Origin: Luteolibacter sp. SL250
Lineage (GTDB): Bacteria; Verrucomicrobiota; Verrucomicrobiia; Verrucomicrobiales; Akkermansiaceae
Reading direction: 5' to 3'
DNA length: 64,000 nt
Assembly: GCF_026625605.1 (NCBI RefSeq)
Contig: NZ_CP113054.1
Location: 868,001-932,000 of the forward strand
The notes under the pieces were generated by a model that was not told the origin of the DNA, did not search any database, and saw nothing but the letters and a program-made list of their open reading frames with translations. Numbering within the stretch: position 1 is the first letter of the stretch; each line of letters starts with the position of its first letter. The position numbers were made by a program, and so were the translations under genes. Below are positions 9,826 through 18,814 of the stretch, piece by piece.

Positions 9826-11151
9826 TCACCCCAGCGACTCGATCCGGAACACCACCGGCACCGAATTGACGCAATCCAACCCGCCGATCTCCGAAAGCGC
9901 GGTCTGCAACTGGCCGAAGGGGCAGGTGTGGAGGAGGAAGACCATGTCCACGAACTCCGCGTCCGGATTCGCCGGATCAACGGGTGAGTGGATGCCGGAA
10001 ATACCGATGCGGTGGTCCGCCAGGACCTTGGCGATCTCCGCGACGACGCCCGGGCGGTCCGTCACGTCGAAGCGCACATAGTAGGCGGTGGAGGTTTCGG
10101 AAACCGGGACGAGCTTGCCGGATTCCTTGTAGGGCAGGAAGCCACGGTGGCCTGCGGCGTGCTGGAGGGAGCGGGCGGCCTCCACCAAGTCCGCGACGAC
10201 GGAGGATGCGGTCGGGTCCTGGCCCGCGCCGCGGCCGTAAAAGAGGGATTCCCCGGCGGCGTCACCATGGACGGCGACGGCGTTGAAGACGCCGTGGACA
10301 CTGGCGAGGATGTTCGTCTTTGCGATGAAGGAAGGTTGCACGCGCAATTCCACCTGGCCGTCCGCCTTTTCACGGATGACGGCCAGCAGCTTCACCACGT
10401 AGCCGAGTTCCTTGGCGAAGGAGATGTCGGTCGGCTTGACTTGCTCGATCCCGGAAACGTGGACGTCCGCCGGGTTGATCGGGAACCCGTAGGCCAGCGT
10501 GGCGAGCAGGATGGCCTTGTGGGCCGCGTCCCAGCCGTTCACGTCCAGGGCGGGGTCCGCTTCCGCATAGCCCAGGTCCTGGGCCTCCGCGAGGGCGGCG
10601 GCGAAGTCCAGCCCCGCGTCCGTCATGCGGCCGAGGATGTAGTTCGAGGTGCCGTTGATGATGCCGGAGAATGAGTGGATCCGGTTGCCGATGAAGGAAT
10701 CCTGCACCGTGCGGATGATCGGGATGCCCCCGGCCACCGCCGCCTCGAAGTGGATCGGCGTGTCCATTTCCCGGGACAGGGCGAACAGCTCCACGCCGCG
10801 CTCCGCCAGCAGGGCCTTGTTCCCGGTCACCACCGGCTTCTTCGCCCGCAGGGCCGCCGCGACGATCTCGAACGCGTCCGTGGTACCGCCGATGAGTTCG
10901 ACCACGATCTCCACCGCTGGGTCAGCCACCAGTTCCTGCCAGTCCGTGGTCAGGATGTCGGCGGGCACCTCGGAGATGGTGGCGCGCACCTTCGACCGGT
11001 CGCGGACGAGGATTTTCGGGATGTGCAGTGAAACTCCGCCGACGGTCCGGTCGGTGATCAGTCCGCCGTTGCGGTGCAGGATGTTCCACACGCCGGAGCC
11101 GACGGTTCCGAATCCGGCCAGGCCGATGCCAAGTGACGAGCAAGAGTTCAC
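9826..11151 (-). CDS. hom: Homoserine dehydrogenase
   Basis: About 441 residues if started at the GTG before NSCSSLGIGLAG. The frame is open further upstream (a TTG at 11187 is an alternative), but those residues do not belong to the family. An N-terminal Rossmann motif (GLAGFGTVGSGV) binds NAD(P), the central catalytic region includes GGIPIIRTVQDSFIGNRI and GIINGTSNYIL, and a C-terminal ACT domain (VRFDVTDRPGVVAEIAKVLADH) provides feedback control by pathway amino acids. The enzyme reduces aspartate semialdehyde to homoserine for threonine and methionine synthesis. The only same-strand neighbour is the upstream exported endonuclease-fold gene, so no amino-acid operon is seen. Confidence 0.95.
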   Translation of the reverse strand: MNSCSSLGIGLAGFGTVGSGVWNILHRNGGLITDRTVGGVSLHIPKILVRDRSKVRATISEVPADILTTDWQELVADPAVEIVVELIGGTTDAFEIVAAALRAKKPVVTGNKALLAERGVELFALSREMDTPIHFEAAVAGGIPIIRTVQDSFIGNRIHSFSGIINGTSNYILGRMTDAGLDFAAALAEAQDLGYAEADPALDVNGWDAAHKAILLATLAYGFPINPADVHVSGIEQVKPTDISFAKELGYVVKLLAVIREKADGQVELRVQPSFIAKTNILASVHGVFNAVAVHGDAAGESLFYGRGAGQDPTASSVVADLVEAARSLQHAAGHRGFLPYKESGKLVPVSETSTAYYVRFDVTDRPGVVAEIAKVLADHRIGISGIHSPVDPANPDAEFVDMVFLLHTCPFGQLQTALSEIGGLDCVNSVPVVFRIESLG

Positions 11152-11228
11152 GCCGCGGAATGTGGCGGGCTGGAACTGGTTCTCCAAGCCGTATTTGACG
11201 AAACTCCCGGAGCGGGAATGCCGCCTTG

Positions 11229-12173
11229 CTAGTCCAGCGCATACTCGGTCACGACGGCAGCGTGGTCCGACGGCCACGTGTTTTTCTTCACTTTCGCAAC
11301 GTCGTCGTGCGCTCCCCAGGCACCGATGGTGGTCTCGACCCGGGTGGTGAAGACGCGTGATCCCCTGACCTTCACGCCTGCTCCCTTGTGGTAGATGAAG
11401 TCGATGCGGTCCTGCTTTTCGCCCTCCTTGTGGATGGGGGACCAGGTGAAGCCGGGCTCCGCCGCAGGGTCCGGGTGGGCGGTGCGGAATGAGTCGGCCA
11501 TCCCCGCTCCGGTGAGCTGGACACTGGGGGACCAGGCGACCGGGCCGACATTGCCGTGAAGGTGGGCCGCGCCGGCGGTCCAGTCCAGGTGGGATGGGGA
11601 GTTGAAGTCGCCGGTGAGGACGACCGGGAGGGAGTCCGCATCATCGAGACGGGATTTCATGAAGCCGAGCATCGACTTCATCTGTGCGGCGCGTTCCGAG
11701 CGTTGCTCCTCCTGCAGGACGCTGTCCGCCGTGGCACCGGGCTTCATGGCGGCGTAGGGACCGTAGAAGCGGTAGTCCAGATGGCAGTTGAAGACGACGA
11801 TTTCGCGGACGGGAGCTTCAGAGATGCGGATCCGTGCACCGACAAGGCGTTCCATGGCCATCGATTCCACAATGGGGAAGCGGCTTACGATCTGCGGTGA
11901 TCCGTTGCCCTTGTCCGCACGGAACCATCCCAGTTCACCGGAGATCCTGTCCGCGAGGTCAGGTGAGGCCTCCTGCAAGCCGACGATGTCCGAGCTGGAC
12001 GCTTTGATGGAATCGATGCCTTTTCGGAAGCCTTCGTCCACCTGCGACCAGCTCTTCCAGACGTTGTAGGTCATCACGGTGACATGGGCGTCCTGGCCCA
12101 AGGCGCAGGTCACCGTGAGGGCGGCCGCGGCAAGGGCGCGGAAGAACCGGTGCCGTTTGCAGGATATGTGCAT
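11229..12173 (-). CDS. Secreted endonuclease/exonuclease/phosphatase-fold protein
   Basis: 314 residues from MHISCKRHRFFRALAA, chosen because it gives a proper signal peptide ending near LGQDA; an ATG three codons upstream is possible. Domain motifs of the DNase I-like metal-dependent fold are clear: MTYNVWKSW (Asn), DIVGLQEASPD (Glu), VVLTGDFNSPSHLDW (Asp/Asn) and the C-terminal SDHAAVVTEY (Asp-His). The protein is therefore an exported Mg-dependent phosphodiesterase or nuclease. Substrates in this superfamily range from DNA to sphingomyelin and inositol phosphates and cannot be told apart here. It precedes hom by 77 bases on the same strand. Confidence 0.88.
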   Translation of the reverse strand: MHISCKRHRFFRALAAAALTVTCALGQDAHVTVMTYNVWKSWSQVDEGFRKGIDSIKASSSDIVGLQEASPDLADRISGELGWFRADKGNGSPQIVSRFPIVESMAMERLVGARIRISEAPVREIVVFNCHLDYRFYGPYAAMKPGATADSVLQEEQRSERAAQMKSMLGFMKSRLDDADSLPVVLTGDFNSPSHLDWTAGAAHLHGNVGPVAWSPSVQLTGAGMADSFRTAHPDPAAEPGFTWSPIHKEGEKQDRIDFIYHKGAGVKVRGSRVFTTRVETTIGAWGAHDDVAKVKKNTWPSDHAAVVTEYALD

Positions 12174-12267
12174 CCCACGCATGGTGCCGGGACGGGGACA
12201 TGGCACAAGAGATTCCACCCCGCAGGTGGACCGTGGATATCAACTTGTGGGGACGGCGAAGCGGCGC

Positions 12268-12541
12268 TCAGGCATCGTCGCGGAGCTGGCGCTCGGCTTC
12301 CAGCCAGTCACCGTGGGAATCTCCCGGCAGGCCGTTCTCAACGCGCCTGCGGTAGTTCAGGTAAGCGCTGCGGGCGACGGAGTCGATGGAAGGGGCGGCT
12401 TTCTTCTCGGCCTTGGGCGCGGATTTCGCGGCCTTTTTCGCAGCGGCTTTCTTTGGCGCCGCTTTTTTTGTAGGTGCTTCGGTGGCTTCCTTCGCCGTTT
12501 TCTTTGCGGCGGCTTTTTTTCGCGGTCTTCTTGGCGGCCAT
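12268..12541 (-). pseudogene. Lys/Ala-rich DUF2934 protein, frame broken at an A7 run
   Basis: Reading from ATG at 12541 gives MAAKKTAKK, then the frame is lost at a run of seven A (T7 on the plus strand, 12514-12520). If one A is skipped, the frame continues AAAKKTAKEATEAPTKKAA and on through repeated K/A motifs. It ends in AYLNYRRRVENG, DSHGDWLEAERQLRDDA and stop at 12268. The tail matches the short DUF2934 domain (YxxR..G...DWxxAE), usually fused to histone H1-like K/A repeats. The 274-base span is one base too long for a clean frame. The cause may be a sequencing error, a recent mutation or slippage. Confidence 0.65.
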
Positions 12542-12624
12542 GGACGTGTTGGTTTGAAGTGCGCCCCCCCATTATCATGAAATTCCGGTGATTGCCAGCG
12601 TGTTTCCCTCGCGTATAATCGGGC

Positions 12625-14022
12625 GTGTCCGATCGCTATTCATGGGAGCAAGGGAGCACCGGTTCCTCCTACCGCACATCCAACCAGGATCATCTTGGCT
12701 GGTGGGCGGCCGCCGCCATGCTGGCGTCCATCCTGCTGCACGTCGTCGTTTTCTTCGCCTTGGATCAGGTGAAGTTCGCCCTCGGCATCCAGCCCGCGGA
12801 AGTCGAGACCCAGCGCGTGTCGATCCTCAATCCCACGGAGGTCATCCCGGAAGAGCGCTTCACCATCACACCCCCTCCGGAGGATTTCGTGCCTCCTCCA
12901 CCAACGGATACGGCGAAACTCCTTGATGATGTTGATCTGCTGGATGCGGTGAAGGATCTGGATGTGGACATGGCCCCGCAGGTGGTGGAGACCACCGTCG
13001 CCATCCTGCCGTCGAATCCTGCCGCCTCCGGCTCTCCGACCGCCACCGCACCGGCCGTCTCTCCGGTCATTGACATCGCGGACGATCTCCCGGAGCTCGG
13101 GCGCAGTGAGACGGAGATGAAGCCTGCGGCCGTTGGTCAGGTGACCGTGGATCCGGGTTCTCTCAAGGCTGACTCCGAGTTATCCGATTTCACGGACGAT
13201 GTGATGAAACGGGGAGCCAACGGCAAGGCGGAGAAAGGCAGCCTGGAGGGCGTGACCTCGCTGGATGATCTGATTGGGCTTCCCGCTAACCAGTTGTTGG
13301 GCAAGAAGACCATGCTCCCCAGCGATCTGCTGTTCGAGTTCAACAAAGCGGAACTCCGGGAAAGCGCGAAGATCGGCCTCTACAAGCTGGGCAGCCTGCT
13401 CGACAAAAACCCCACCATGTATTGCTGGATCGAGGGGCATACGGACCTCATCGGCAGTGATCCCGCGAACCTGGAGCTTTCCATCCGCCGGGCGGAAGCG
13501 GTGAAGGCCTACCTGGTGAAATCCATGTATTTCGATCCGGACAAGATCATCACCCGGGGCTACGGCAGATTCCAGCCAATCATCACCACCGGAGACAAGG
13601 ACCAGCAGGCTCCCAACCGCCGCGTGGAGATCAAGATGCGGAAAACCCCTCCTACCGAGGAGCAGATGAAAATCGCGCCGCCGAAGGCCGCTGCGGTTCC
13701 AGAGGAAATGCCTCCCGCCCCTCCGGCTCCTGTTCCCGCGCCTCCAGCAGCACCCATGGAGGAGCCTGCTCCTCCGAAGGCGCAGTTGGTCCGGCCCAGT
13801 CCGGAACGGGTGCGCATGCTGGAGGAACGCGTCGTCCGCCCCCCGGCTCCAAAGCCGGAACCCACCGCTCCGAAAGCGATGCCTGTCGAACAGGCTCCGC
13901 CCGCTCCTCCGAGGGCAAAACCGGTCGAGCCGGAAATGCCCGCCACGCCTCCGCCGGCACGGGCCGTTCCAGTGGAAGAGAATGAACCTAATATATTGAA
14001 AGCGCAGCCAGTTACGGAATAA
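12625..14022 (+). CDS. OmpA-family peptidoglycan-binding protein with TonB-like layout
   Basis: 465 residues with a GTG start. A short cytoplasmic tail is followed by one membrane helix (about 28-50; WWAAAAMLASILLHVVVFFAL), a Pro/acidic periplasmic linker (EERFTITPPPEDFVPPPP), then an OmpA C-terminal domain (about 230-345). That domain carries the peptidoglycan-binding motif (EGHTDLIGSDPANLELSIRRAEAV, with Asp and Arg ligands) and ends RVEIKMRK. A long Pro/Ala/Glu-rich C-terminal tail follows. The N-terminus recalls TonB, while the globular part binds diaminopimelate of peptidoglycan, so the protein probably tethers the inner membrane to the cell wall. Confidence 0.85.
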   Translation: MSDRYSWEQGSTGSSYRTSNQDHLGWWAAAAMLASILLHVVVFFALDQVKFALGIQPAEVETQRVSILNPTEVIPEERFTITPPPEDFVPPPPTDTAKLLDDVDLLDAVKDLDVDMAPQVVETTVAILPSNPAASGSPTATAPAVSPVIDIADDLPELGRSETEMKPAAVGQVTVDPGSLKADSELSDFTDDVMKRGANGKAEKGSLEGVTSLDDLIGLPANQLLGKKTMLPSDLLFEFNKAELRESAKIGLYKLGSLLDKNPTMYCWIEGHTDLIGSDPANLELSIRRAEAVKAYLVKSMYFDPDKIITRGYGRFQPIITTGDKDQQAPNRRVEIKMRKTPPTEEQMKIAPPKAAAVPEEMPPAPPAPVPAPPAAPMEEPAPPKAQLVRPSPERVRMLEERVVRPPAPKPEPTAPKAMPVEQAPPAPPRAKPVEPEMPATPPPARAVPVEENEPNILKAQPVTE

Positions 14023-14095
14023 TGCTCAGAGTTTTTAGTGATTGACGTGATGCACTGAGTAAATACATGGTGTGGACGAATTTTCCCGTCCTGCC

Positions 14096-16534
14096 ATGAA
14101 AAACAACCTCTCCCTTTTGGTCATCGCCGCGCCGTTCTGGCTCGCGGCCACCACCTCCGGATCCGGCCAGATTTTCTCCGACCGGACCTACACCCTCGCT
14201 GCGCCTGGTCATCCGGCCCCGGGAGGGACGGATACTTTTGCCCATGCCGGCTCCTTTGCCATGTCCAACCGTGGTGCCGCCTTTGAAGCCCTTTTGACGA
14301 ATGCGGAGGTCCGCGGATTGTTTGTCGCCGACGCTTCCGGTGTCCGCGAGGTGATGAGACCGGGAGCCACGATCCCTGGGAAAGGAACGGTCGTGGAGTG
14401 GTCGGACCGGGTGGAGACGAACCGACTCTCCGAGATCTCCCAGTTTGTGAGGCTCCGCGGGTTGGACGGCATCGAGCGGGATGGGGTTGTCGCGGGGCGT
14501 TCTCCCGCCACCCTCCGCGCGGTGGTGGTGGCCGGGCAAACGGTGACCGACAAAGGCTACACCCTGTCCAGCACCTATCAGGCGGGGATCAATGACCAGG
14601 GGCAGGTGGGGATCTTGGGGCTTGCTCCGGCCGGATGGGGTCTTTTCATCGGAGATCCGGATGGGACCGTCGCGGAGGTGGTGAGGGCCGGACAGTCCGC
14701 GCCCGGGACCTCCCACACATTCACCTCGATCCACGGCTCGCTCCGCGACCGTGGACAGATGCTCATCGCGGGTGAGCTCAACCACCCGGATGTACACAAC
14801 AAACACTCCGTGTACCGCCGTTCAACCACCGGGTCGCTGGTGAAGATCGCCGTTTCGAGGGATGCGGCCCCCGGCACCGGCTACACCTTCAGCTGGATAA
14901 GCCCCCAGGATCTGAATGAAACCGGAGAAGCCGTGTTTTATGCCCACCTTAATGATACCTCCGGCAACCATCGTGGTGGTGGCATCTTCAAGGGCCGGGA
15001 TGCCGGTAGCCTGAAGGCCATCGCTTTCCACGGCCAACAGGCACCCGGGGGCCTGGGCACCTTCACCGCGTTCGACAGTTCGGTGGGGATCAATGCTTCG
15101 GGTGACGTCTCTTTCGTCGGCTACTACGACGGAGGAAGCGCGCTGTTTGTCGGAAACGGTGTCACCCAGCGGCTTCTGGCGAAAACGGGGGACCTCACTC
15201 CCGGTGGCGCGACCATCACCGGATTCGCGATGAGCCGGCTCAGCGACAAGGGCACCGTCATGTTCGGAGCGCAGTTGAACGGGAATCCGACTTATCAGGC
15301 GATCTTCCTCACGGACGGACGGGATCTCGTCAAGGTCTCCCAAGCCGGGGATACGGTGGATGGAAAGGTGATGACGCAGATCGGGATCGACCCGAAGGCC
15401 TACAATGCCTTCCAGCAGGTTGCCTACCAGACCCGGTTTGAGGGGGATCCCGGCTACAGCGTCATGGTTTTCGCCCCGCGGCTGCGTTGGCGGGATCTCA
15501 TCGGGGGTATCTGGGATGATTTCGGCCGCTGGACCGCCAGCTTGACCCCTGCGGAATACAACCATGTGGACATCATCCCGGATGTCGGTGTGCCGGTGCT
15601 GGGTCCGGCCGCGGAGATTGGCATCGCCTCCCTCCGCATCGGGGCCGGGGTCAGCGGAGTCACGGATTTCAAGCTTTCCACTGGAGCCATCACCGCGACG
15701 TCGGGCGTTCACGTGGTGGAGCGTGGCCAGCTCAGCGGCAATGGCCGGATCATCGGGGATGTCACGAACTCCTCCGTCGTGGCGCCCGGGAACTCGCCGG
15801 GAGAGATCAACGTCCGGGGAAACTACCGGCAGGAAAGTGCCGGAGCCCTCTCCATAGAGATCGCAGGCACGGAGGCTGGGCAGTACGACAAACTGGCGGT
15901 GGAGGGCAACGTCTCCCTCGCCGGCGGCTTGGACGTCCACGTGCCTGTGGATCTCCTGGAGCGGCTTTCGCCGGATGACCGGTTTCAGATCCTCACCTCC
16001 ACGGCTCCGGTTGGTGGGACCTTTGCCGCGGCCCCGGAAGGCGGCAGGATCGCGACGAAAGACGGGTTCGGGTCATTCCAGGTAAGCTATGCCGGCAACC
16101 AGATCACCCTTTCGGACTTCCAGGTGACGGACACCGACGGTGACGGTATCCCGGATCACTGGATGCTGGAGCATTTCAACAGCCGTACCGCGTCCGCGGG
16201 CTTCCTTGGCGGGGATGACAGCGATGGTGACGGAATCAGCAACCGCGACGAGTATGTGGCGGGCACCGGACCCAAGGACAATCTCAGCGCGCTCAAAGCC
16301 TCCGCGACGTTCTCCGGACCGGAACAGGCAGGGCAGGCGACAGGGGTTGTCCTGACCTTCCAGACTGTTGCCGGCCGGACGTATGCCATCCAGCGCAGCA
16401 CGGATCTGAAGGAAGATGGATGGGAGAACGTGAAAACCGGCATTGCCGGAGACGGATCGGTGAAAACCGAAGTGATTTCCACGGGCGCCACGCTGCGGGC
16501 TGCCGGGTTCTATCGGGTTGTGGTGTCCCGGTGA
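14096..16534 (+). CDS. Large secreted protein with repeated beta units, autotransporter-like strands and calcium motifs
   Basis: 812 residues from MKNNLSLL (the GTG at 14072 is less likely because it adds residues before the signal peptide). A signal peptide (to about SGSGQ) leads into tandem beta units (about 25-470) with recurring NxxGxxxF-type steps such as INDQGQVGI, LNETGEAVF and INASGDVSF, typical of choice-of-anchor tandem-repeat proteins. A passenger-like section (about 520-640; VVAPGNSPGEINVRGNY, QYDKLAVEGNVSL) resembles autotransporter-associated beta strands. A C-terminal DTDGDGIPDHWM and DSDGDGISNRDEY pair are calcium loops. The role is a surface or extracellular structural protein; no enzyme site is seen. 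Confidence 0.8.
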   Translation: MKNNLSLLVIAAPFWLAATTSGSGQIFSDRTYTLAAPGHPAPGGTDTFAHAGSFAMSNRGAAFEALLTNAEVRGLFVADASGVREVMRPGATIPGKGTVVEWSDRVETNRLSEISQFVRLRGLDGIERDGVVAGRSPATLRAVVVAGQTVTDKGYTLSSTYQAGINDQGQVGILGLAPAGWGLFIGDPDGTVAEVVRAGQSAPGTSHTFTSIHGSLRDRGQMLIAGELNHPDVHNKHSVYRRSTTGSLVKIAVSRDAAPGTGYTFSWISPQDLNETGEAVFYAHLNDTSGNHRGGGIFKGRDAGSLKAIAFHGQQAPGGLGTFTAFDSSVGINASGDVSFVGYYDGGSALFVGNGVTQRLLAKTGDLTPGGATITGFAMSRLSDKGTVMFGAQLNGNPTYQAIFLTDGRDLVKVSQAGDTVDGKVMTQIGIDPKAYNAFQQVAYQTRFEGDPGYSVMVFAPRLRWRDLIGGIWDDFGRWTASLTPAEYNHVDIIPDVGVPVLGPAAEIGIASLRIGAGVSGVTDFKLSTGAITATSGVHVVERGQLSGNGRIIGDVTNSSVVAPGNSPGEINVRGNYRQESAGALSIEIAGTEAGQYDKLAVEGNVSLAGGLDVHVPVDLLERLSPDDRFQILTSTAPVGGTFAAAPEGGRIATKDGFGSFQVSYAGNQITLSDFQVTDTDGDGIPDHWMLEHFNSRTASAGFLGGDDSDGDGISNRDEYVAGTGPKDNLSALKASATFSGPEQAGQATGVVLTFQTVAGRTYAIQRSTDLKEDGWENVKTGIAGDGSVKTEVISTGATLRAAGFYRVVVSR

Positions 16535-16578
16535 ACCTTCCGTGAAAGGCGCGGCGGCGGTCAACGCCCGCCGTCGCG

Positions 16579-17037
16579 TCACCGCTGGTTGAAGCGGGAC
16601 ATCTCGCGCTGTGCCTCGCGCAGTTCGACCTTCTCTTTCAGGTCGTGGCGCTGGTCGGCGTGGGTTTTGCCCTTGCCGACGCCGATCTCCACCTTCACCC
16701 GGCGGTCTTTCCAGTACATCCGCAGCAGCGGCAGGGTGCAGCCCTTGATGGCCACAGCGGCCGAAAGTTTCATGATCTCCCGCTTGTGCATCAGCAGCCG
16801 CCGCGGACGCTTGGCGGTGTGGTTGAACCATTCACCGGCCGTCTGCCAGGGCTGGATGTCGCAGCCGTAGAGGAAGATCTGGTTCTTCTCGATGCGTGCG
16901 AACGCGTCGGACACATTGATCTTCCCGGCACGGATGGACTTCACCTCCGTGCCCTTGAGTTCGAGGCCGGCTTCGTATTTCTCAAGGATATGGAAATCGC
17001 GCCCGGCTTTCCGGTTGGTGGCGATCTCGGAGCTCAT
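16579..17037 (-). CDS. smpB: SsrA-binding protein SmpB
   Basis: 152 residues, the family's usual length. Diagnostic motifs are present: NRKAGRDFHILEKYEAGLELKGTEVKSIRAG at the start, the OB-fold core FARIEKNQIFLYGCDIQPW, the KRPRRLLMHKREI segment and the basic C-terminal tail (KGKTHADQRHDLKEKVELREAQREMSR). SmpB binds tmRNA and places it in the A site of stalled ribosomes, starting trans-translation. The tmRNA gene itself was not found in this window. The gene lies 22 bases downstream of rpoZ on the same strand, so the two are probably co-transcribed. Confidence 0.97.
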   Translation of the reverse strand: MSSEIATNRKAGRDFHILEKYEAGLELKGTEVKSIRAGKINVSDAFARIEKNQIFLYGCDIQPWQTAGEWFNHTAKRPRRLLMHKREIMKLSAAVAIKGCTLPLLRMYWKDRRVKVEIGVGKGKTHADQRHDLKEKVELREAQREMSRFNQR

Positions 17038-17059
17038 GGCGATCCTTCCCCGCGGCGGA

Positions 17060-17272
17060 TCACTCGCCGGCGGCCTCGGCCTTGTTGACGAGCTTGATCT
17101 TGCCTTCGATGATCTCGGTCAGGGCGATGTCCGCCACACCCATGCTGGGGCGGGTGGGCACCAGCGGCGAGCGGCCGCTGTTGAGTTGTCTCACGCGCTG
17201 GGAGACCAGGTTGATCAGGACCAGAGGGTCGGTGACGATATCGGAGGCCTTTTCGACAAGATCGCTTTTCAT
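17060..17272 (-). CDS. rpoZ: RNA polymerase omega subunit
   Basis: 70 residues starting at MKSDLVEKASDIVTDPLVLINLVSQRVRQLNSG. The longer open frame upstream (to 17434) has no family similarity. The N-terminal part matches the conserved omega region (helix with the VLVNLVSQR-type motif, here VLINLVSQRVRQL), followed by the segment MGVADIALTEIIEGKIKL. Omega is the small non-catalytic subunit that helps fold and stabilise beta-prime. It precedes smpB on the same strand. The 200 bases upstream (17273-17473) hold no gene that I can support. Confidence 0.9.
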   Translation of the reverse strand: MKSDLVEKASDIVTDPLVLINLVSQRVRQLNSGRSPLVPTRPSMGVADIALTEIIEGKIKLVNKAEAAGE

Positions 17273-17473
17273 GGGAGAGCCGGGAAAGCGCGATTGGGGC
17301 CGCGTTTGCTCAAACGGAACTACGTTGTCTGGCAGTGACGGGGCTTGATCGCTCAAAACACAAGGAAGGGTTGGTCCGGTGGCAGAACCGGGACCGGTGG
17401 TCAAATCAGCAAACCACCCCGCTGACAAGCCCAAACTTGCAAGTGGCGGGGAATTTGCCGGTCGGGTGCGTGA

Positions 17474-17869
17474 CTATTTCGGCATCAGGTCGATTCCGAA
17501 GCGGCGCAGGATGAACACCATCGCCCAGAACAGGGCGGCGGTCAGCAGGCAGTTGGCCACCAGTGCCGTCCAGAATCCCCAGCCGTTCCGCAGCATCCAA
17601 GGGAAGACCAGGAACATTGGCAGGGTGGGGAGGACGAACCAGAAGGTGCCTTCCGAGTGGTTGGCGATGCGCTCCGGCGACTGCCTTCCCTGGTGCATCC
17701 AGATCATCGCCAGCAGGGAGGTCAGCGGCAGGGCGATGAGCAGCGCGGAAAGGCGGTCGTTCACCAGTTGGATCTTGTTGACGATCAGGATGATCGCCGC
17801 GGTGAGGAGGAGTTTCACCACATCGAAGGGGGTGATCTTGAGGATGCTGTCCCAGGGGATCTTGTTCAT
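17474..17869 (-). CDS. DUF3147-type small membrane protein
   Basis: 131 residues from MNKIPWDSILK; an ATG six codons upstream (MKRQAT) is an alternative start. Four membrane segments are visible: VVKLLLTAAIILIVNK, ALLIALPLTSLLAMIWM, TFWFVLPTLPMFLVFPWML and WTALVANCLLTAALFWAMVF, ending in a basic tail. The TFWFVLPTLPMF motif and the length match DUF3147 proteins, inner-membrane proteins of unknown function. It starts divergently from the lipoprotein gene that follows, with about 40 bases between them. Confidence 0.85.
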   Translation of the reverse strand: MNKIPWDSILKITPFDVVKLLLTAAIILIVNKIQLVNDRLSALLIALPLTSLLAMIWMHQGRQSPERIANHSEGTFWFVLPTLPMFLVFPWMLRNGWGFWTALVANCLLTAALFWAMVFILRRFGIDLMPK

Positions 17870-17911
17870 GGTCGCTTGCCGTTTCATGCAGAATGGGCCT
17901 AGGATGGGATC

Positions 17912-18736
17912 ATGCAAGCCACCGCTCTCGCCTTCGCGGCCGCCGCCGCGATTTTCCTGACCGCCTGTTCGACCGCGAACCCGCCCGCGCCGGGAGATGC
18001 CGCCCCCGCCGCCAGTGGCCTGAGCGGTGCCCAGAAGGCGGCCATCGGCCGGAAGATCTGGCAGAACGAGAGCGGCGGAACGGTCAACGGCCTGACGGCG
18101 TGGAACAGCGGGGAGGGATTCCCGTCGCTGGGCATCGGGCATTTCATCTGGTATCCAGCGGGCCAGCGCGGGCCGTTCGAGGAAAGCTGGCCGCAGTTTG
18201 TGGCCTTCGCCCGCGCGCAAGGGGCGAACCCTCCGGCGGTGGCGCAGCAGCGGCACAGCCCGTGGACCACGAAGGCGGAGTTCCAACGTCAGTTCAACGG
18301 CCCGGAGCTTTCCTCGCTGAGGACTTGGCTGGCCGGGAACATCGGCGTGCAGACCGACTACATCATTTCCCGCTCCCGCGGAGCCTTGCCGAAGATCCTG
18401 GCCGCCGCCCCGCCGTCAGAGCGGGCGAAGATCGAGGCGAACTACCGCAAGGTGGCCACCACGCCGCAGGGCACCTATGCCCTGATCGACTACGTCAACT
18501 TCAAGGGGGAGGGCATCCAGGCTACGGAGCGCTACAACGGCATGGGCTGGGGCCTGATGCAGGTGCTGGGGAACATGCGTGACGTTCCGTCCGGTCCCGC
18601 CGCCGCCACCGAGTTCGCCGCCTCCGCCAAGCGGATGATGTCCCGCCGCGTCCAGAACGCCCCTGCCTCCCGCAACGAAGGCAAGTGGCTCCCGGGCTGG
18701 CACAACCGTTGCGACACCTACGCGCGGCCTCTCTGA
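17912..18736 (+). CDS. Lipoprotein of conserved unknown family
   Basis: 274 residues. A lipoprotein signal ends in a lipobox (FLTAC, Cys19) followed by a short Pro/Ala linker. The folded part begins IGRKIWQNESGGTVNGLTAWNSGEGFPSLGIGHFIWYP and continues through an internal helix-rich region. It ends RNEGKWLPGWHNRCDTY. This signature belongs to a conserved proteobacterial and verrucomicrobial family annotated as hypothetical; the Glu and Asn near WQNESGG look like candidate active-site residues but I know of no characterised member. It is probably anchored to a membrane and faces the periplasm. Confidence 0.8.
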   Translation: MQATALAFAAAAAIFLTACSTANPPAPGDAAPAASGLSGAQKAAIGRKIWQNESGGTVNGLTAWNSGEGFPSLGIGHFIWYPAGQRGPFEESWPQFVAFARAQGANPPAVAQQRHSPWTTKAEFQRQFNGPELSSLRTWLAGNIGVQTDYIISRSRGALPKILAAAPPSERAKIEANYRKVATTPQGTYALIDYVNFKGEGIQATERYNGMGWGLMQVLGNMRDVPSGPAAATEFAASAKRMMSRRVQNAPASRNEGKWLPGWHNRCDTYARPL

Positions 18737-18752
18737 GGCGGCTCTACCATCC

Positions 18753-18794
18753 TGAAGGGCTCTTTTCCATCCCTGGAAAGGAGCCTTTCCTTTT
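18753..18794 (+). terminator. Intrinsic terminator after the lipoprotein gene
   Basis: GGCTCT and TTTCC (18756-18766) pair with GGAAA and AGAGCC (18773-18785), with a two-base bulge on one side. A T-rich tail follows (18786-18794). It lies 17 bases after the lipoprotein stop codon and is placed to end that transcript. Confidence 0.7.
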
Positions 18795-18814
18795 GCCGGG
18801 GCACCTTTCCGGAC

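Noticed and set aside
12338..12578. The two short open frames at the DUF2934 locus as separate genes
   Set aside because: Each encodes only half-sensible Arg/Lys/Pro-rich text. The frame that carries the DUF2934 signature is the third one, reached after the A7 run.
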